A stretch of 64,000 bases of DNA from Nematostella vectensis (Eukaryota > Cnidaria > Anthozoa > Actiniaria > Edwardsiidae), in the NCBI RefSeq assembly GCF_932526225.1, contig NC_064047.1, positions 8,855,994 through 8,919,993 of the forward strand, written 5' to 3'. Below are positions 55,801 to 64,000 of this stretch, one piece after another. Both the position numbers and the translations under genes were made by a program. The first letter of the stretch is position 1; each line of letters starts with the position of its first letter. The notes under the pieces are model-generated. The model searched no databases. It was not told where the DNA came from and was given only the letters and a program-made list of their open reading frames with translations.

Positions 55801-58800
55801 CGATCAAACGCGGATAAGGTGAGGAAATTCTTATACGTAATTCGAAATTATTCAAAGTTTACAAAACCTGTATCAGTAGTTTTTGTCCAACTAATATTTT
55901 ACGACGATTACCAACTGAAAAAGTTAGATTAGCTGAGATTGTTGCTGATTTGTGTAAGCTAGTCGTAAATTAACGAGTAAACGAAAAATAATGTCTCGTA
56001 TAATTTTGAATCGCTCACCGAGCTTCAATATCTGTTGTGTACTATTTGCTTTACTTACTTGATAATAACGTCTTGGCAGCTAACACATTTAGTTGGCAAC
56101 AATTGCAAAACAAATCCCTCACGTTGTCTATCAAGCCGAGCAAGTGATTTTGTGCAAGTCTAATTGTAAAGATCTTAACCAGAAACATAAAAAAATAGTT
56201 CGACTTCTTATCAGTTGCTTTTCCCTTCCACTTACTCCGAGTCATAACAATCGATCGGTGTCCGGTTTACATCATTATCGCCTCGTCATCTCTACAAGCT
56301 CTCCATGAGCGCGTCACGACCCTTTCCCGAGTGAATGTCGACTGCGATCACAATTGATAAATATTCAGCTTGCATAATCGGTAATATCAAATACACATTA
56401 ATATTTTTTGTAACACGAAAATATTTTGTATGACTACCGAAGGTATTGCGAGAATGTGTGTTGTTTGTTTTTCAATGAGACAGCGCGACGTCATCATTCG
56501 TAGTGCGGCTCTTTATAGAATGGAGAGAGACTGGAGAGAGACGGTGGCGTGCGAAGATTTTCGGAAATCTCTCGGAAATGCTCCGACAGCTGTTGCTTAA
56601 ACTTGAGCCACCGAAAGAGTTTTATAACGTCATTTTATATTTTTCGCTACAGAGTTTCGCAATATCTTCTAGGTTTGTTTACTACTACAAGTACCCCAGG
56701 CTAAACAACTTATACGTCATGTAGAATCAACTGACTATAAAAATCCGCCAACGATTTGGCTCTGAGACATTTCTAGTGTCGCAAGCCTGTAGAAATGTTC
56801 TTTTTCATAACGGCAACCAAACGTGAAACGTGTTTGGCGACGTATATCGCGGCAAGAAAAAGGACGACCCTGCTAAACATTGACTCCAATACCATACCCG
56901 CGGTAAATAACCTTCCATTCGCATTACTAAAATGTAATGTATTTTTTTACTGATCAAAAGAGCACTTTGCATTGCATTTTGGGAAGGGAAATTTGCCCAC
57001 CACTTTCGCGGTTCCAGGGGTGGTCGCTAAATGGAGGTAGCACTGTCACTATTTCTACTGATGCTTTCCGCGCTCTTTGATTGGTTAGCAGTCACGGCTA
57101 CGAAATGGCTTTTGTGTCACGCCGGTGTTACGCCGGTGCACACACATTTGTCATTGTTTTATTTATTATTGAAGACTCGAAAGTTTAAAATACTTTAACC
57201 AATTTCAATCGAAAATATCGCATGGGCTTCACAGAAACAGCCGATGAAAATTGATGCTTTTTGATAGTTTGTATTTTGCTAGGGTGACAAAATGGCGGCT
57301 GTCAGAGGCTTAACATTGTTTCACTGTCGTTTTCTTATTCAGGCACCACTCAAATTCGACTGCGATGTTGTCCAGCGGCAGCTCCGCTATACGGGCATGC
57401 TCGAAACCGTCCGAATCAGGAGGCTCGGTTACCAATGGCGATTTCACTTGGAGGTAAGTCTTTTTGCCTAGTGAACATTTATTGAATGTTTTAGTGTTCT
57501 GTGGAATTTTCTTGTTTCATTTATTTTAGATTTTGCATTGAAAATACAATCACTACGAAAATAAGTGCTTTTTTCACACTTTTGTCTCAAAATACCAATT
57601 TCGAAAAAAAGTTAGACGGTCTTAGAAAAGAAAAAGAGTGTATGGCCGACGGCCCCAAGTAAGAAATTTGTTTAAAAAAGTTTAAAAAAAAATGTTATCT
57701 TTAGTATTACCTGGGGGATTGGGGCGAGCGCTTATTTTGTTAACCTGCTATGACGTGACAGGATGTTTTTTTATTTGTTTATTAGCACTAAGTTCAAACG
57801 TCGTATTATCCATGAGCCGTATTCAATGCAAATGCATGCAGATGAAGATAGAACAATCGATTTGATATATTTGCATGTATTTGCATTGAATACGGCTCAT
57901 GGATAATACGATGTTTGAACTTAGCCGAAAAACGTAAGATCCGCGGTTTTGCTCAAGTACTCCCCTTTTACCAAATCTTTCCGCTCTTAAACTCCCTTTA
58001 TAGCCCCAAATGCAAAGATTTGCCCCTCGAACTAGCTTTTTCATCGATCTTTGCAAAGTTCGTATCGATCATAGGAAAGTACGCATTATTTTTAACTCTG
58101 TACGTGAACCCCATTCAACCTCTGCGATCTTTTCTCAGTTTGCTCCAAAACCTAACCCTCTAGGCTTGGCCGTGGAACAATGGAAACCGGAAGCAACCAC
58201 CGTTTCGTCATACCCCAAATACTTCCGGTTTTCCGTAAAGTTGATTTTCAAACTCTCGGCTAAAAATACAGCGTTGTAATTGCGGAAAAGGCCTGTTTGA
58301 TTTCTAAATGATAACTCACGGGAAAGCGGCCAAGACAGTTTCTATAAAGAAAACAACTAACCGGGGTCAACTACATTATTTTGTCTAAATTCGATTCTAC
58401 TGGATCAGTGTCGAAATACCTACTTGCTTTCGTTTTGCGACATTGAAGTCGCGATGATTACGCAAAACTCTTTGGGGTATTTCCCTGATAAAGTAAACCT
58501 ATGGGACTGCAAGCATACGCGAAAGAATTGACCTTATTTTGAGCATGGACTTTGAAGTGGCTGAGACATTGTGGGACTTCGCAAAGATTATTATAATGAG
58601 AGAAGTTTATTAAGAGTTTGACTGGTGGCTGTATACTCAACTAGTCTCTTCCACTATGGGATTAACGGCAAAGATTTTCACCGGAATACAGTTCTGCGCC
58701 TTGGGTTCGGCAATTTTTGCGGTGATTTTCATTCGCCTCTGTGCTTTTCTTCTGGTAAGGTCATCGTCCATATCACTTCGCGTGCCGCCATGTTGTTGAA

Positions 58801-61800
58801 ATAGTTACAAATTACTTCATTTTTCGTCAATTTGACATCTTAAGTGGACGTTTTGCAGTACACTCAAGTTAATTTACGCTAAACTTAGATGGTTCAATTA
58901 ACTGAGGAAATTTTTTAGCAATTATTCCAGCCTGAAAACATGAAATTAATCGGTGACTAGCTCTTGTGTTCAGCATGTTTTTACTTTCATATTTATTTTT
59001 GTTCCATGTTTAATCTCGTGTCCTTCAAATGTCGCTTTATTATTCTAACAAGGCATGCAACCTTTTTCATTATCTGTGGATTTAATTACTGATACAAATT
59101 AGATTATGAATGAAGATTTTCTCAGTCGTTATACATTTGTGATTTGTATTTTCGTGAAAATTGCATTCCATTTGCGTATGATGCTTCAAAATGTTGTCAA
59201 TCAAAAAGTCAACAACTACAAAGGATTTCGTATGAAAAATAAATAGAACCGCTTTGATGGATTACAAAATCTGTCTGGATTAAGGGAACCTTTAGCCCTT
59301 TTAATCGTTAGTAGAGGATTTTCTTGTGCTCGCACACTGCATTATCACCTTTTTATTATATTGCTCGACGTATTGCAATATTGGGAAATAAATGTGCATA
59401 TCCGTTTTTTTAGAAAATCAAGGACTTGAAAAGTCTGAATGCATCCAAAGCCTTTCTGTCAGAGAGAAAGATAAAACCTGTCGTTCACTGCCGCAAACAA
59501 ATTATAAAATTTAATGAATTACCGAGTTATTATGTTTTTGTTAATAAAACCTTTTTTTATAAGAAGGTCTATGACGAAAAACATGGCGAGGCTCAGACAG
59601 GAGAGTCTGATGCGTTCTAAAATGCAGAATCAAATCGTGTTCTTAATAACCTTTTAGTTATCTGTGCAATTTTTTTCTGATACTTTATTGAGTTTTAAAT
59701 TTTTTTATATACTGTATTTTAAGAAAACCCTTAAGAACATTGTCCTCCTTGAAATGCTCCAAAAATAAGCATGGCTCAGCCTTAACTGAAAATTAGACGT
59801 TAAAGAGTGTGCTCACATTTAAGCAATTGCTTGTCGTGTTCGCTATCAGTAGAGCAACTACAATATGTGAATACGTTTTAATGGATTAAAAACTCCTTCT
59901 GGATTAAGGAAACATTTAGCCTTAATCTGTTGGGGGGATTTTCTTGTTATTCGAACAAACACTTAATCGAAAGCGCGATTATCATAGTTTTATTATATTG
60001 CTCGACCTTTTACAATTTTGCATGTCTATTTTACAAAGAACAGAACTGGAATTCTAGCTTGTGTATATTGTCATCGCTACAAGTGACTGCAATAGGTGAC
60101 GATTAAAGAAGAGATATTTAAAAGTATGTGACGAAGGTAACTTTGTCACATGACTTTTCTATTTGTACAGTGTGCAATTTTGGTTGTCTGAGAAATGCAG
60201 ACGCAACATAAAACATCTTGTAACAATTTTGAGTTTCATCATCCACAAATACATTATTTCTTCGTCACTGGAAACGTTTAAACTCTCATAAATGAAACTA
60301 TAATACTAATTCCCATTTTCAAAAAAAAAATGACGGTGGTCTAGAATTTCCCTTGCAAGTTTTTTAACTAAAAGTTCTTGGAATTTGGATTCTAGGAATT
60401 CGTCAAGCGCTACAGTTTGCTGTTCCAAGGCATCATCACCGACCCCCATAAAGAGATTCCACGGGTGCTCAAGACCCTCAACCTCGATGCGAACGAGTAC
60501 CAGATTGGAAAGACTAAGGTAAAATAAAAACCTCCCACAAAAAAGCTCCCCAGTGGAGATTCCAATGGCTTGCTCCGCCTTTAGGAAAATCCTTCATTGC
60601 CCCCCCCCCCCCACTGCCTCTCGTCTCTGCTGAAACGGGTTCGATTCCCAGTCGAGACAGAGAGTAGGCGACTAAAAATGTACGACGGCACACACGTCAT
60701 TCTCCGTGCGCTAAAAGAAAAATACGCCCCGTATATACCCGAGAATGCTCTTAACACGTCATCTCTTTCTCCCAGATCTTCTTGCGTGAGAGCCAGCACC
60801 GCATCCTTCAAGACCACCTGCACACCAAGCTCCTGGAAAAGGTCCGCCTTATTCAAACCTGGACGCGGGGAGTCCTCCAGAGACGGCAGTACCTACGCCA
60901 GCGGAGGGCAGCTATCACGATACAGGTATTGCACAGGCGTGAGCCTGCGAGTGTTAAAGTGCACACCAATTTAATAAAAGAAAGGGTGGTAAATAGGCCA
61001 TTCCAGCTATAGTTGACGCGCGCATTACCATAGAAATCTACCTCAACGACCAGAATGCTGCGCGCGTCTTTTTAAGCTTGCACCAAACGAAGCGCGCGCT
61101 GCATGACGGTAGTTGAGGTGACAGTGCTGAATAACGTATGCGCATGCGCGTGCTCTGGTGAAAACAAACACAATCGCAGTGTTGAATCGTTCGAGTAAAG
61201 GTACGAAAGGCTGACTTCAGTCGCTGTTTTGACTAACTGTACAGCATTTAAACCATACTGAACAAAAGATGACAGATTTGTGTGATAATGAGGGAGTCAT
61301 TAAGAAAATTATAGTCTTAACTTTGGTCTAGTTTTCTTAGCATTCGCCAAAATGTGACAGATCGCCGGTAAAGGCCCTGTCACACGTAGATTTTTCGGCT
61401 GCAACTTGTCTCGCAAAAAAATTGTTTAAGGTCGCACGCGCCCTGTCACACGTGAAGTTTTTCCTGCGACTTGAAACAATTTGTTGCAGAAAGTAGAAAA
61501 GCGTTCTACTTTTCGTTCGACTTTGAGAAATGCAAAACAAGTTGCAAAGGCGGCGTCACACGCAGAAAAAAAAAGCGCATGCGACCTGCAACATTTTTTG
61601 CGAGACAGGTCGCAAGGGAAAAAACGTTGACAGGGCCTTAAAACGCTGCCATTTCAAAACAAAAAGCTGGTTTAACCGCGCGGTACTGGAACTAGTCTTG
61701 CGTTTTTTTCAGCACTGGCAGTTGAGGTAGGTTTCCATGGTGAGTGCGCGCGCATGCTAAAAGCTGGAATGGCCTATCGATCCCTAATCAGGGACGGCGG

Positions 61801-63958
61801 ACGGGGAGGGCTGGGGATGCAGGCCCCCCCCCCCCCCCCCCACCTTATAAAATGAAGGAGCAGAGCCCCCACTTTTTCGAGGGATCTGGGAATTTCACAT
61901 ACCTTAATGAGAATAAAGCGTTACATGTTTAAATCGATTGCTTGATAAAAGACAATATTTATTGAACTGTTTGTATTCATTGTTAGCGCTAATCTATGGC
62001 AAAGCCAGGTACCCCCCTCCCCTCCTCTTGAAACGCCTTTCACGAGGTTTTCATGGGTCGTGAATTCCTCAAGAATCCACCATTAGGGGGAGACTGGAGC
62101 GAACCTGAGGAATCCTTCATAAATCTTTATAGCTCTTTAAGCTTGATATATTAAAAGAAGTTTAGAGGGAACCATAGAGCCAGTGCGCATATGCTACTAA
62201 TAACGTTAAGCTTTAATCTTTTCATGGTCCTTGTTACCAGGCCGCTTTTCGTGGCTTCCTTGCGCGGATGGACTTGGATCAGCAGCACTGCGCAGCCGTG
62301 AGAATTCAAGCAGCATGGAGAGGCTACTACGCATTCGTCAACTACCACAGACTGCTGGACAATATAGTGCTACTACAAGCCGTCGTCCGAGGCTTCCTCG
62401 AACGGCAAAGGTACACAGGAAACCCGCGCTTGCATGTCTAGTGAATGTTAACTCCATTTCTATTTTAAAGGCTATATTGTTAACTTCCTAAAAATCGGGA
62501 GAAAACGACACGAACTCCTGCCCTCCACCACGCTACTACGGGCCTGTATGGGGACCTGTATTTTTAGAAAATTTATTTATTCTTTTCTTAATATCGCGCA
62601 ACACAATAAAGCTAAGTTTCCAGGGAAGACTTAGTTTTCAGTAGTTTTAGCGGGTTTAGTGTGCTTCTAAACGGATGTTCATCTCTTATACATACGCTTT
62701 TTGAGGAGGGGGAAAGGGGGCTGGGATAGCATTCGTAGACTTTTAGGCTGATTCAGACAGCACGATTGATTCGTATGCGACTTGCGTTGCCTTCAACTTG
62801 ATGGTAGTGTGTAATTCTGGGCCAAAACATGTGGTAGACAGGTTTCATACGACTAAATCGTACTGACTAAATAGGCTTTTAGTCGGACATTCGCGAGTCG
62901 TGCACAAGAAACTCGTGTCATTATCCGAGACTTACGTCATGCAATCTTCCAGATTCCTTAAGTTACTAGATGAGAGACGACTAGAGGAAGAAGACAGACT
63001 TAGGCGAGCCTCGATCCTGGCCGAAGTCTCCATGCGACCAAAGTAAGTAGACCCCAAACCACTCAATTCGATAATTTTAAAAAATGCGTTAGTCAGGCAA
63101 GCCTTTTGTTTCTGTTATCTTTTGGTATTAAGAAACATTATTCTGACATATAAATAAAGTTTATATCTATGTGTCAAGGAATTCTCGAAGTAGCCATCTG
63201 AAAAACAAGCTTTATTCCTTATTTACCAAACTCAATTGAAAACAAGGCAACAGTTTCAGATAATCAGCCGATGGAAATGGATGCTTTATCACCCTTGGTA
63301 TTTGGCTAGGGTGACAAAATGGTGGATGACAAAGACGTATCGCAGTCCTAGAGAGCAGCGATAGTTTATTTATCCCATATTTGGAAGGTCACGTGTCCCG
63401 CCTCGCTTTCAGGCTTGTCGATGTCGATTCGCGCCGTCTCGTCCGTTCTCTGAGCGACCCCACCGAATACGAGAAACTCAAAAACAGACTATATCAGATC
63501 GACGAGAAACCGGAAGTACAAACACCGGAAGTGAAACTATCAAGAAGCGATAGCGAAACCCCCCAGAAGAGCCCCGGGTAAGATACCCTCTGACAAGCCA
63601 TAGAAACAATGGGTGTAAAGGACAAGGGAACCATAAAATGTTAAAGCCGCATTGTCACCAGTAGAATCCGAGATATTAAACGGGCCATCCGCTCTAAATT
63701 ATCAATCACATCCCCAAAGAAACTTCCAATAAACACACTGCTTTCAATATTTTGAAAATATTATAATGAAAAGAAACGACGTATTGGAAAGGAATTCTCG
63801 TGAAACTAGTTCATCGAGATCTTGAGATGGCACCTTACATGATTTTACATGGTTTTCATTTGAATACGTGTATTTAGTTAAACTTTTTTCAACATTGCAG
63901 AGTCCGAGAAATGTCAAAGATGTTCGAGCGAGAGATCTCGCTTCTAAAACCTGCAGAT
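40726..63958 (+). CDS. MYO9: Class IX unconventional myosin (RhoGAP myosin), 5' 27 exons, 1130 codons; 3' end beyond window
   Basis: Actin motor of the class that also carries a RhoGAP domain; that tail is not yet reached. Exons: 40726-41565, 45004-45098, 45425-45487, 45780-45879, 46169-46269, 46615-46669, 47050-47121, 48671-48760, 49043-49153, 49961-50095, 50611-50732, 50939-51077, 51352-51442, 52135-52230, 53084-53127, 53219-53235, 53644-53733, 54600-54639, 54769-54909, 55738-55818, 57343-57453, 60396-60518, 60776-60925, 62241-62410, 62953-63042, 63413-63577, 63901-63958. All are GT-AG and in phase. Residues 1-105 resemble the N-terminal RA domain typical of class IX. The motor holds P-loop GESGSGKT (239-246), switch [10 protein letters not shown] (290-298) and switch II DIFGFE (517-522). 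A class-IX loop-2 insertion of about 100 residues precedes 'RCIRSNADK'. Four IQ motifs follow at about 945, 968, 991 and 1014. Confidence 0.95.
43539..43801. mobile_element. MITE-F copy 1 (myosin intron 1)
   Basis: Bounded by AGGGGACTTGCGCTA and TACAAGTCCCCT in inverted orientation, flanked by AAT/ATT. The interior shares TGTGACTTTTTG, TGGCAAACTAGC and CAGGCTTTTAGC with the copy at 52494-52778. Confidence 0.8.
44801..44878. repeat. Two identical 16-base perfect palindromes
   Basis: ATCCGAAATTTCGGAT occurs at 44801-44816 and again at 44863-44878, 62 bases apart, with a GCCGAAA...TTTCGGC inverted pair between them. It may be a small element or binding-site cluster. Confidence 0.5.
45145..45335. 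repeat. GTGAC-rich minisatellites (myosin intron 2)
   Basis: A 17-base unit GCGTGACACTGTTGATT repeats about five times with decay. It is followed by GTGACGTGATAATGAGGATG-like units. Confidence 0.8.
46242..46553 (+). repeat. Degenerate ~63-bp array copying the exon 5/intron 5 junction
   Basis: The end of exon 5 (GATTTACTGCTGACGTAC then AAAAACG|GTATGT) is echoed by units starting at 46332 (GACTTCACTGCCGACTTTC), 46395 (GACCTCACTGCAACAAC), 46459 (GACCTTACTACAG) and 46520 (ACCACACTGCCGACG). Each except the last is followed by GCGTGACAA-type sequence. The first copy is split between exon and intron. A similar stray unit lies at about 48610-48655. Confidence 0.75.
46717..47049 (+). repeat. 31-bp minisatellite filling myosin intron 6 up to the exon 7 acceptor
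   Basis: The unit GGTTGTTCGATTTACACTAG followed by ATGTTGTGATG repeats about ten times. The last, partial copy (GGCTGTTTGCAG) is the 3' splice site of exon 7. Confidence 0.9.
47098..47903 (+). repeat. 26-bp minisatellite, 31 units, starting inside exon 7 and copying its 5' splice site
   Basis: The unit is AAGATAATATCTGATCTCCT followed by GATGGT. The first unit's first 24 bases are the last eight codons of exon 7; its final GT begins intron 7. Variants (GTT for GGT, CTT for CTC, TTATGG, TAGT, ATATCC) recur in the same order every nine units (units 2-10 equal 11-19; 14-21 equal 23-30), giving a 234-bp higher-order period. Because 26 is not a multiple of three and ATG GTA AGA TAA stops at once, only the first donor preserves the myosin frame. 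Confidence 0.97.
49199..49446. mobile_element. MITE-A reference copy, intact ends and TA duplication (myosin intron 9)
   Basis: 248 bp with terminal inverted repeats AAGCCGCATTGTCACCAG / CTGGTGACAATGCGGCTT, extended by GTTTAC, flanked on both sides by TA. A TA duplication fits the Tc1/mariner group. No coding capacity. Confidence 0.88.
51516..52114. mobile_element. Harbinger-like MITE with nested insertion, ending 20 bases before exon 14
   Basis: The left end GGCCCGATTCATACATCGCG resembles the 10109 element. The right end (CGCGACCTATGAACCAGGCC) is its inverted partner, flanked by TTA/TTG. It is enlarged by the insertion at 51747-51962. The right end is so close to the exon 14 acceptor that the branch site may lie in transposon sequence (inference). 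Confidence 0.65.
51747..51962. mobile_element. 'GTAGCAAGCG' MITE nested in the preceding element
   Basis: TAACCTGTGTAGCAAGCGTTT-like left end (core CTGTGTAGCAAGCGTTT) pairs with AAACGCTTGCTACGCAGGCTA at the right (core AAACGCTTGCTACGCAG). Same family as 22180-22341. Confidence 0.65.
52462..52850 (-). mobile_element. tRNA-derived SINE split by a MITE-F insertion (myosin intron 14)
   Basis: On the minus strand an A-box (TGGCGCAGTTGGTAGAGC, near 52832-52815) opens a tRNA-like head. The B-box (GGATTCGATTCCCGG, near 52490-52476) appears only after the MITE-F at 52494-52778. Without the MITE the two boxes would sit at a tRNA-like distance. The SINE tail probably continues below 52462. Confidence 0.65.
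52494..52778. mobile_element. MITE-F copy 2 (inside the SINE)
   Basis: AGGGGACTTGCGCTGG and AGCGCAAGTCCCCT form the ends. The interior aligns with 43539-43801, including GATCACGTGACTTTTTG and its inverted GGTCACGTGATC. Confidence 0.82.
53219..53235 (+). CDS. MYO9: 17-nt micro-exon (myosin exon 16)
   Basis: AACTCGAAAACGTTAAG lies between a CCCAACAG acceptor and a GTAAGG donor. It encodes NSKTL plus two bases. Exon 15 ends in phase 0 and exon 17 needs two carried bases, so the 17-base exon exactly bridges the frame. It adds to the Lys/Arg-rich loop-2 insert of the motor. Without it the downstream frame would break. Confidence 0.75.
53870..54592 (+). repeat. 20-bp GT-rich minisatellite filling myosin intron 17
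   Basis: The unit GACGCTTACACGTGTTGTGT repeats about 35 times with point variants (GACACTTGCATG, GACGTTTGCATG). It ends right at the exon 18 polypyrimidine tract and acceptor (TTTTTTTTCTCAG). Confidence 0.95.
57237..57320 (+). repeat. Dispersed repeat B, copy 3 (myosin intron 20)
   Basis: CAGCCGATGAAAATTGATGC, then TTTGCTAGGGTGACAAAATG and GCGGCTGTCAGAGGCTTA. It ends about 20 bases before the exon 21 acceptor. Confidence 0.6.
57788..57924. mobile_element. Long hairpin/fold-back element (myosin intron 21)
   Basis: CTAAGTTCAAACGTCGTATT, then ATCCATGAGCCGTATTCAAT, is repeated in inverse orientation with only isolated mismatches ending at 57924. Arms are about 54 bases and the loop about 25. 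Unrelated in sequence to the hairpin at 11302-11497. Confidence 0.75.
58656..59620 (+). CDS. Candidate nested two-exon gene: 101-aa single-pass membrane protein
   Basis: Lies within myosin intron 21 on the same strand. Exon 1 (58656-58754, 33 codons) starts ATGGGA and ends at a CTG|GTAAGG donor. Exon 2 (59414-59620) follows a TTTTTTTAG acceptor and ends in TAA; the phases agree (0/0). Residues 8-33 ([19 protein letters not shown], then IRLCAFLL) are a strong membrane helix or signal anchor. The remaining 68 residues are polar and basic with '[20 protein letters not shown]' and an acidic end. I recognise no family. The splice fit and hydrophobic segment argue for a real gene; a chance pairing of two short frames is the alternative. 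Confidence 0.5.
59240..60025 (+). repeat. Duplicated segment flanking exon 2 of the nested gene
   Basis: About 59250-59375 and 59875-60020 share TGGATTA, TCTGGATTAAGG, GGATTTTCTTGT and TTTTATTATATTGCTCGAC in the same order. They may be two copies of one element or a local duplication. Confidence 0.6.
60611..60670 (+). mobile_element. SINE-like B-box fragment (myosin intron 22)
   Basis: CTCTGCTGAAACGGGTTCGA then TTCCCAGTCGAGACAGA matches the B-box segment at 3170-3200. No A-box is seen; it is preceded by a C-run. Confidence 0.45.
60993..61777. mobile_element. MITE-E full copy carrying a nested element (myosin intron 23)
   Basis: ATAGGCCATTCCAGCT at the left is inverted at the right end (AGCTGGAATGGCCTAT), followed inward by GCGCGC, TACCTCAAC and CAG(T/C)GCTG in both arms. 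The interior matches 24640-24962. The 267-bp insert at 61372-61638 accounts for the extra length. Confidence 0.8.
61372..61638. mobile_element. PIF/Harbinger-like MITE nested in MITE-E, TAA duplication, empty site known
   Basis: The ends AGGCCCTGTCA and TGACAGGGCCT are flanked by TAA on both sides. The related sequence at 24640-24962 reads GGTAAAACG at this point, showing the site before insertion. Subterminal GCGACCTGCAAC-type words repeat in inverse orientation. Confidence 0.85.
63262..63345 (+). repeat. Dispersed repeat B, copy 4 (myosin intron 25)
   Basis: CAGCCGATGGAAATGGATGC, then CCCTTGGTATTTGGCTAGGG and TGACAAAATGGTGGATGAC. Best-preserved copy of the family. Confidence 0.65.
63644..63768. 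mobile_element. MITE-A copy 4, rearranged (myosin intron 26)
   Basis: Starts AAGCCGCATTGTCACCAG after a TA. It then continues with the reverse complement of the element's interior (AGAATCCGAGATATTAAAC; CCATCCGCTCTAAATTATC) and stops without the far end. Confidence 0.75.
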
Positions 63959-64000
63959 GTAAGTTCACCTTCAACAATATCATCGTTCTAAATAGCCTTA

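Overview
The window is eukaryotic nuclear DNA: long introns with GT-AG junctions, moderate AT-richness, many short inverted-repeat transposons, minisatellites and a non-LTR retrotransposon. The proteins match animal families closely across their full length. The intron-rich gene structure and repeat style suggest an invertebrate, most plausibly an anthozoan cnidarian such as a sea anemone (inference; no species marker was recognised). No bacterial operon, CRISPR array or viral gene was seen.

Layout, left to right. (1) 1826-6802 (+): a complete six-exon SLC16/monocarboxylate-transporter-like gene, 495 aa. (2) 6.8-18.6 kb: mostly gene-free, with a possible minus-strand terminal exon (8316-8581), a TAA-flanked inverted-repeat element, a long hairpin and a 5'-truncated LINE with an intact reverse transcriptase. 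(3) 18642-19418 (+): an intronless KCTD8/12/16-type gene, a predicted GABA-B receptor auxiliary subunit. (4) 22027-35842 (-): a complete 20-exon CDC40/PRP17 splicing-factor gene, 576 aa; I assembled every exon in phase. (5) 35.8-40.7 kb: spacer with a dead LINE fragment and an inverted-repeat element. (6) 40726-63958 (+): 27 exons (1130 codons, all in phase) of a class IX myosin, from RA domain through motor and four IQ motifs; its tail lies beyond the window. A candidate two-exon gene for a 101-aa single-pass membrane protein sits inside myosin intron 21.

The most striking feature is how tandem repeats relate to gene boundaries. Myosin exon 7 is flanked by minisatellites: a 31-bp array runs into its 3' splice site, and a 26-bp array of 31 units starts inside its last 24 coding bases, so a GTAAGA-type 5' splice site is copied about 29 more times. 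A degenerate array of about 63 bp likewise copies the exon 5/intron 5 junction. In CDC40 the last coding bases and the stop codon form one unit of a decaying array of about 60 bp that continues into the 3' UTR. A 39-bp, ~57-copy minisatellite fills CDC40 intron 17, and a 20-bp GT-rich array fills myosin intron 17. Several mobile elements are nested, and one nested insertion has an empty-site relative in the same window.

The genes have no obvious shared pathway: membrane transport, receptor modulation, pre-mRNA splicing and actin/Rho signalling. They look like ordinary neighbours.
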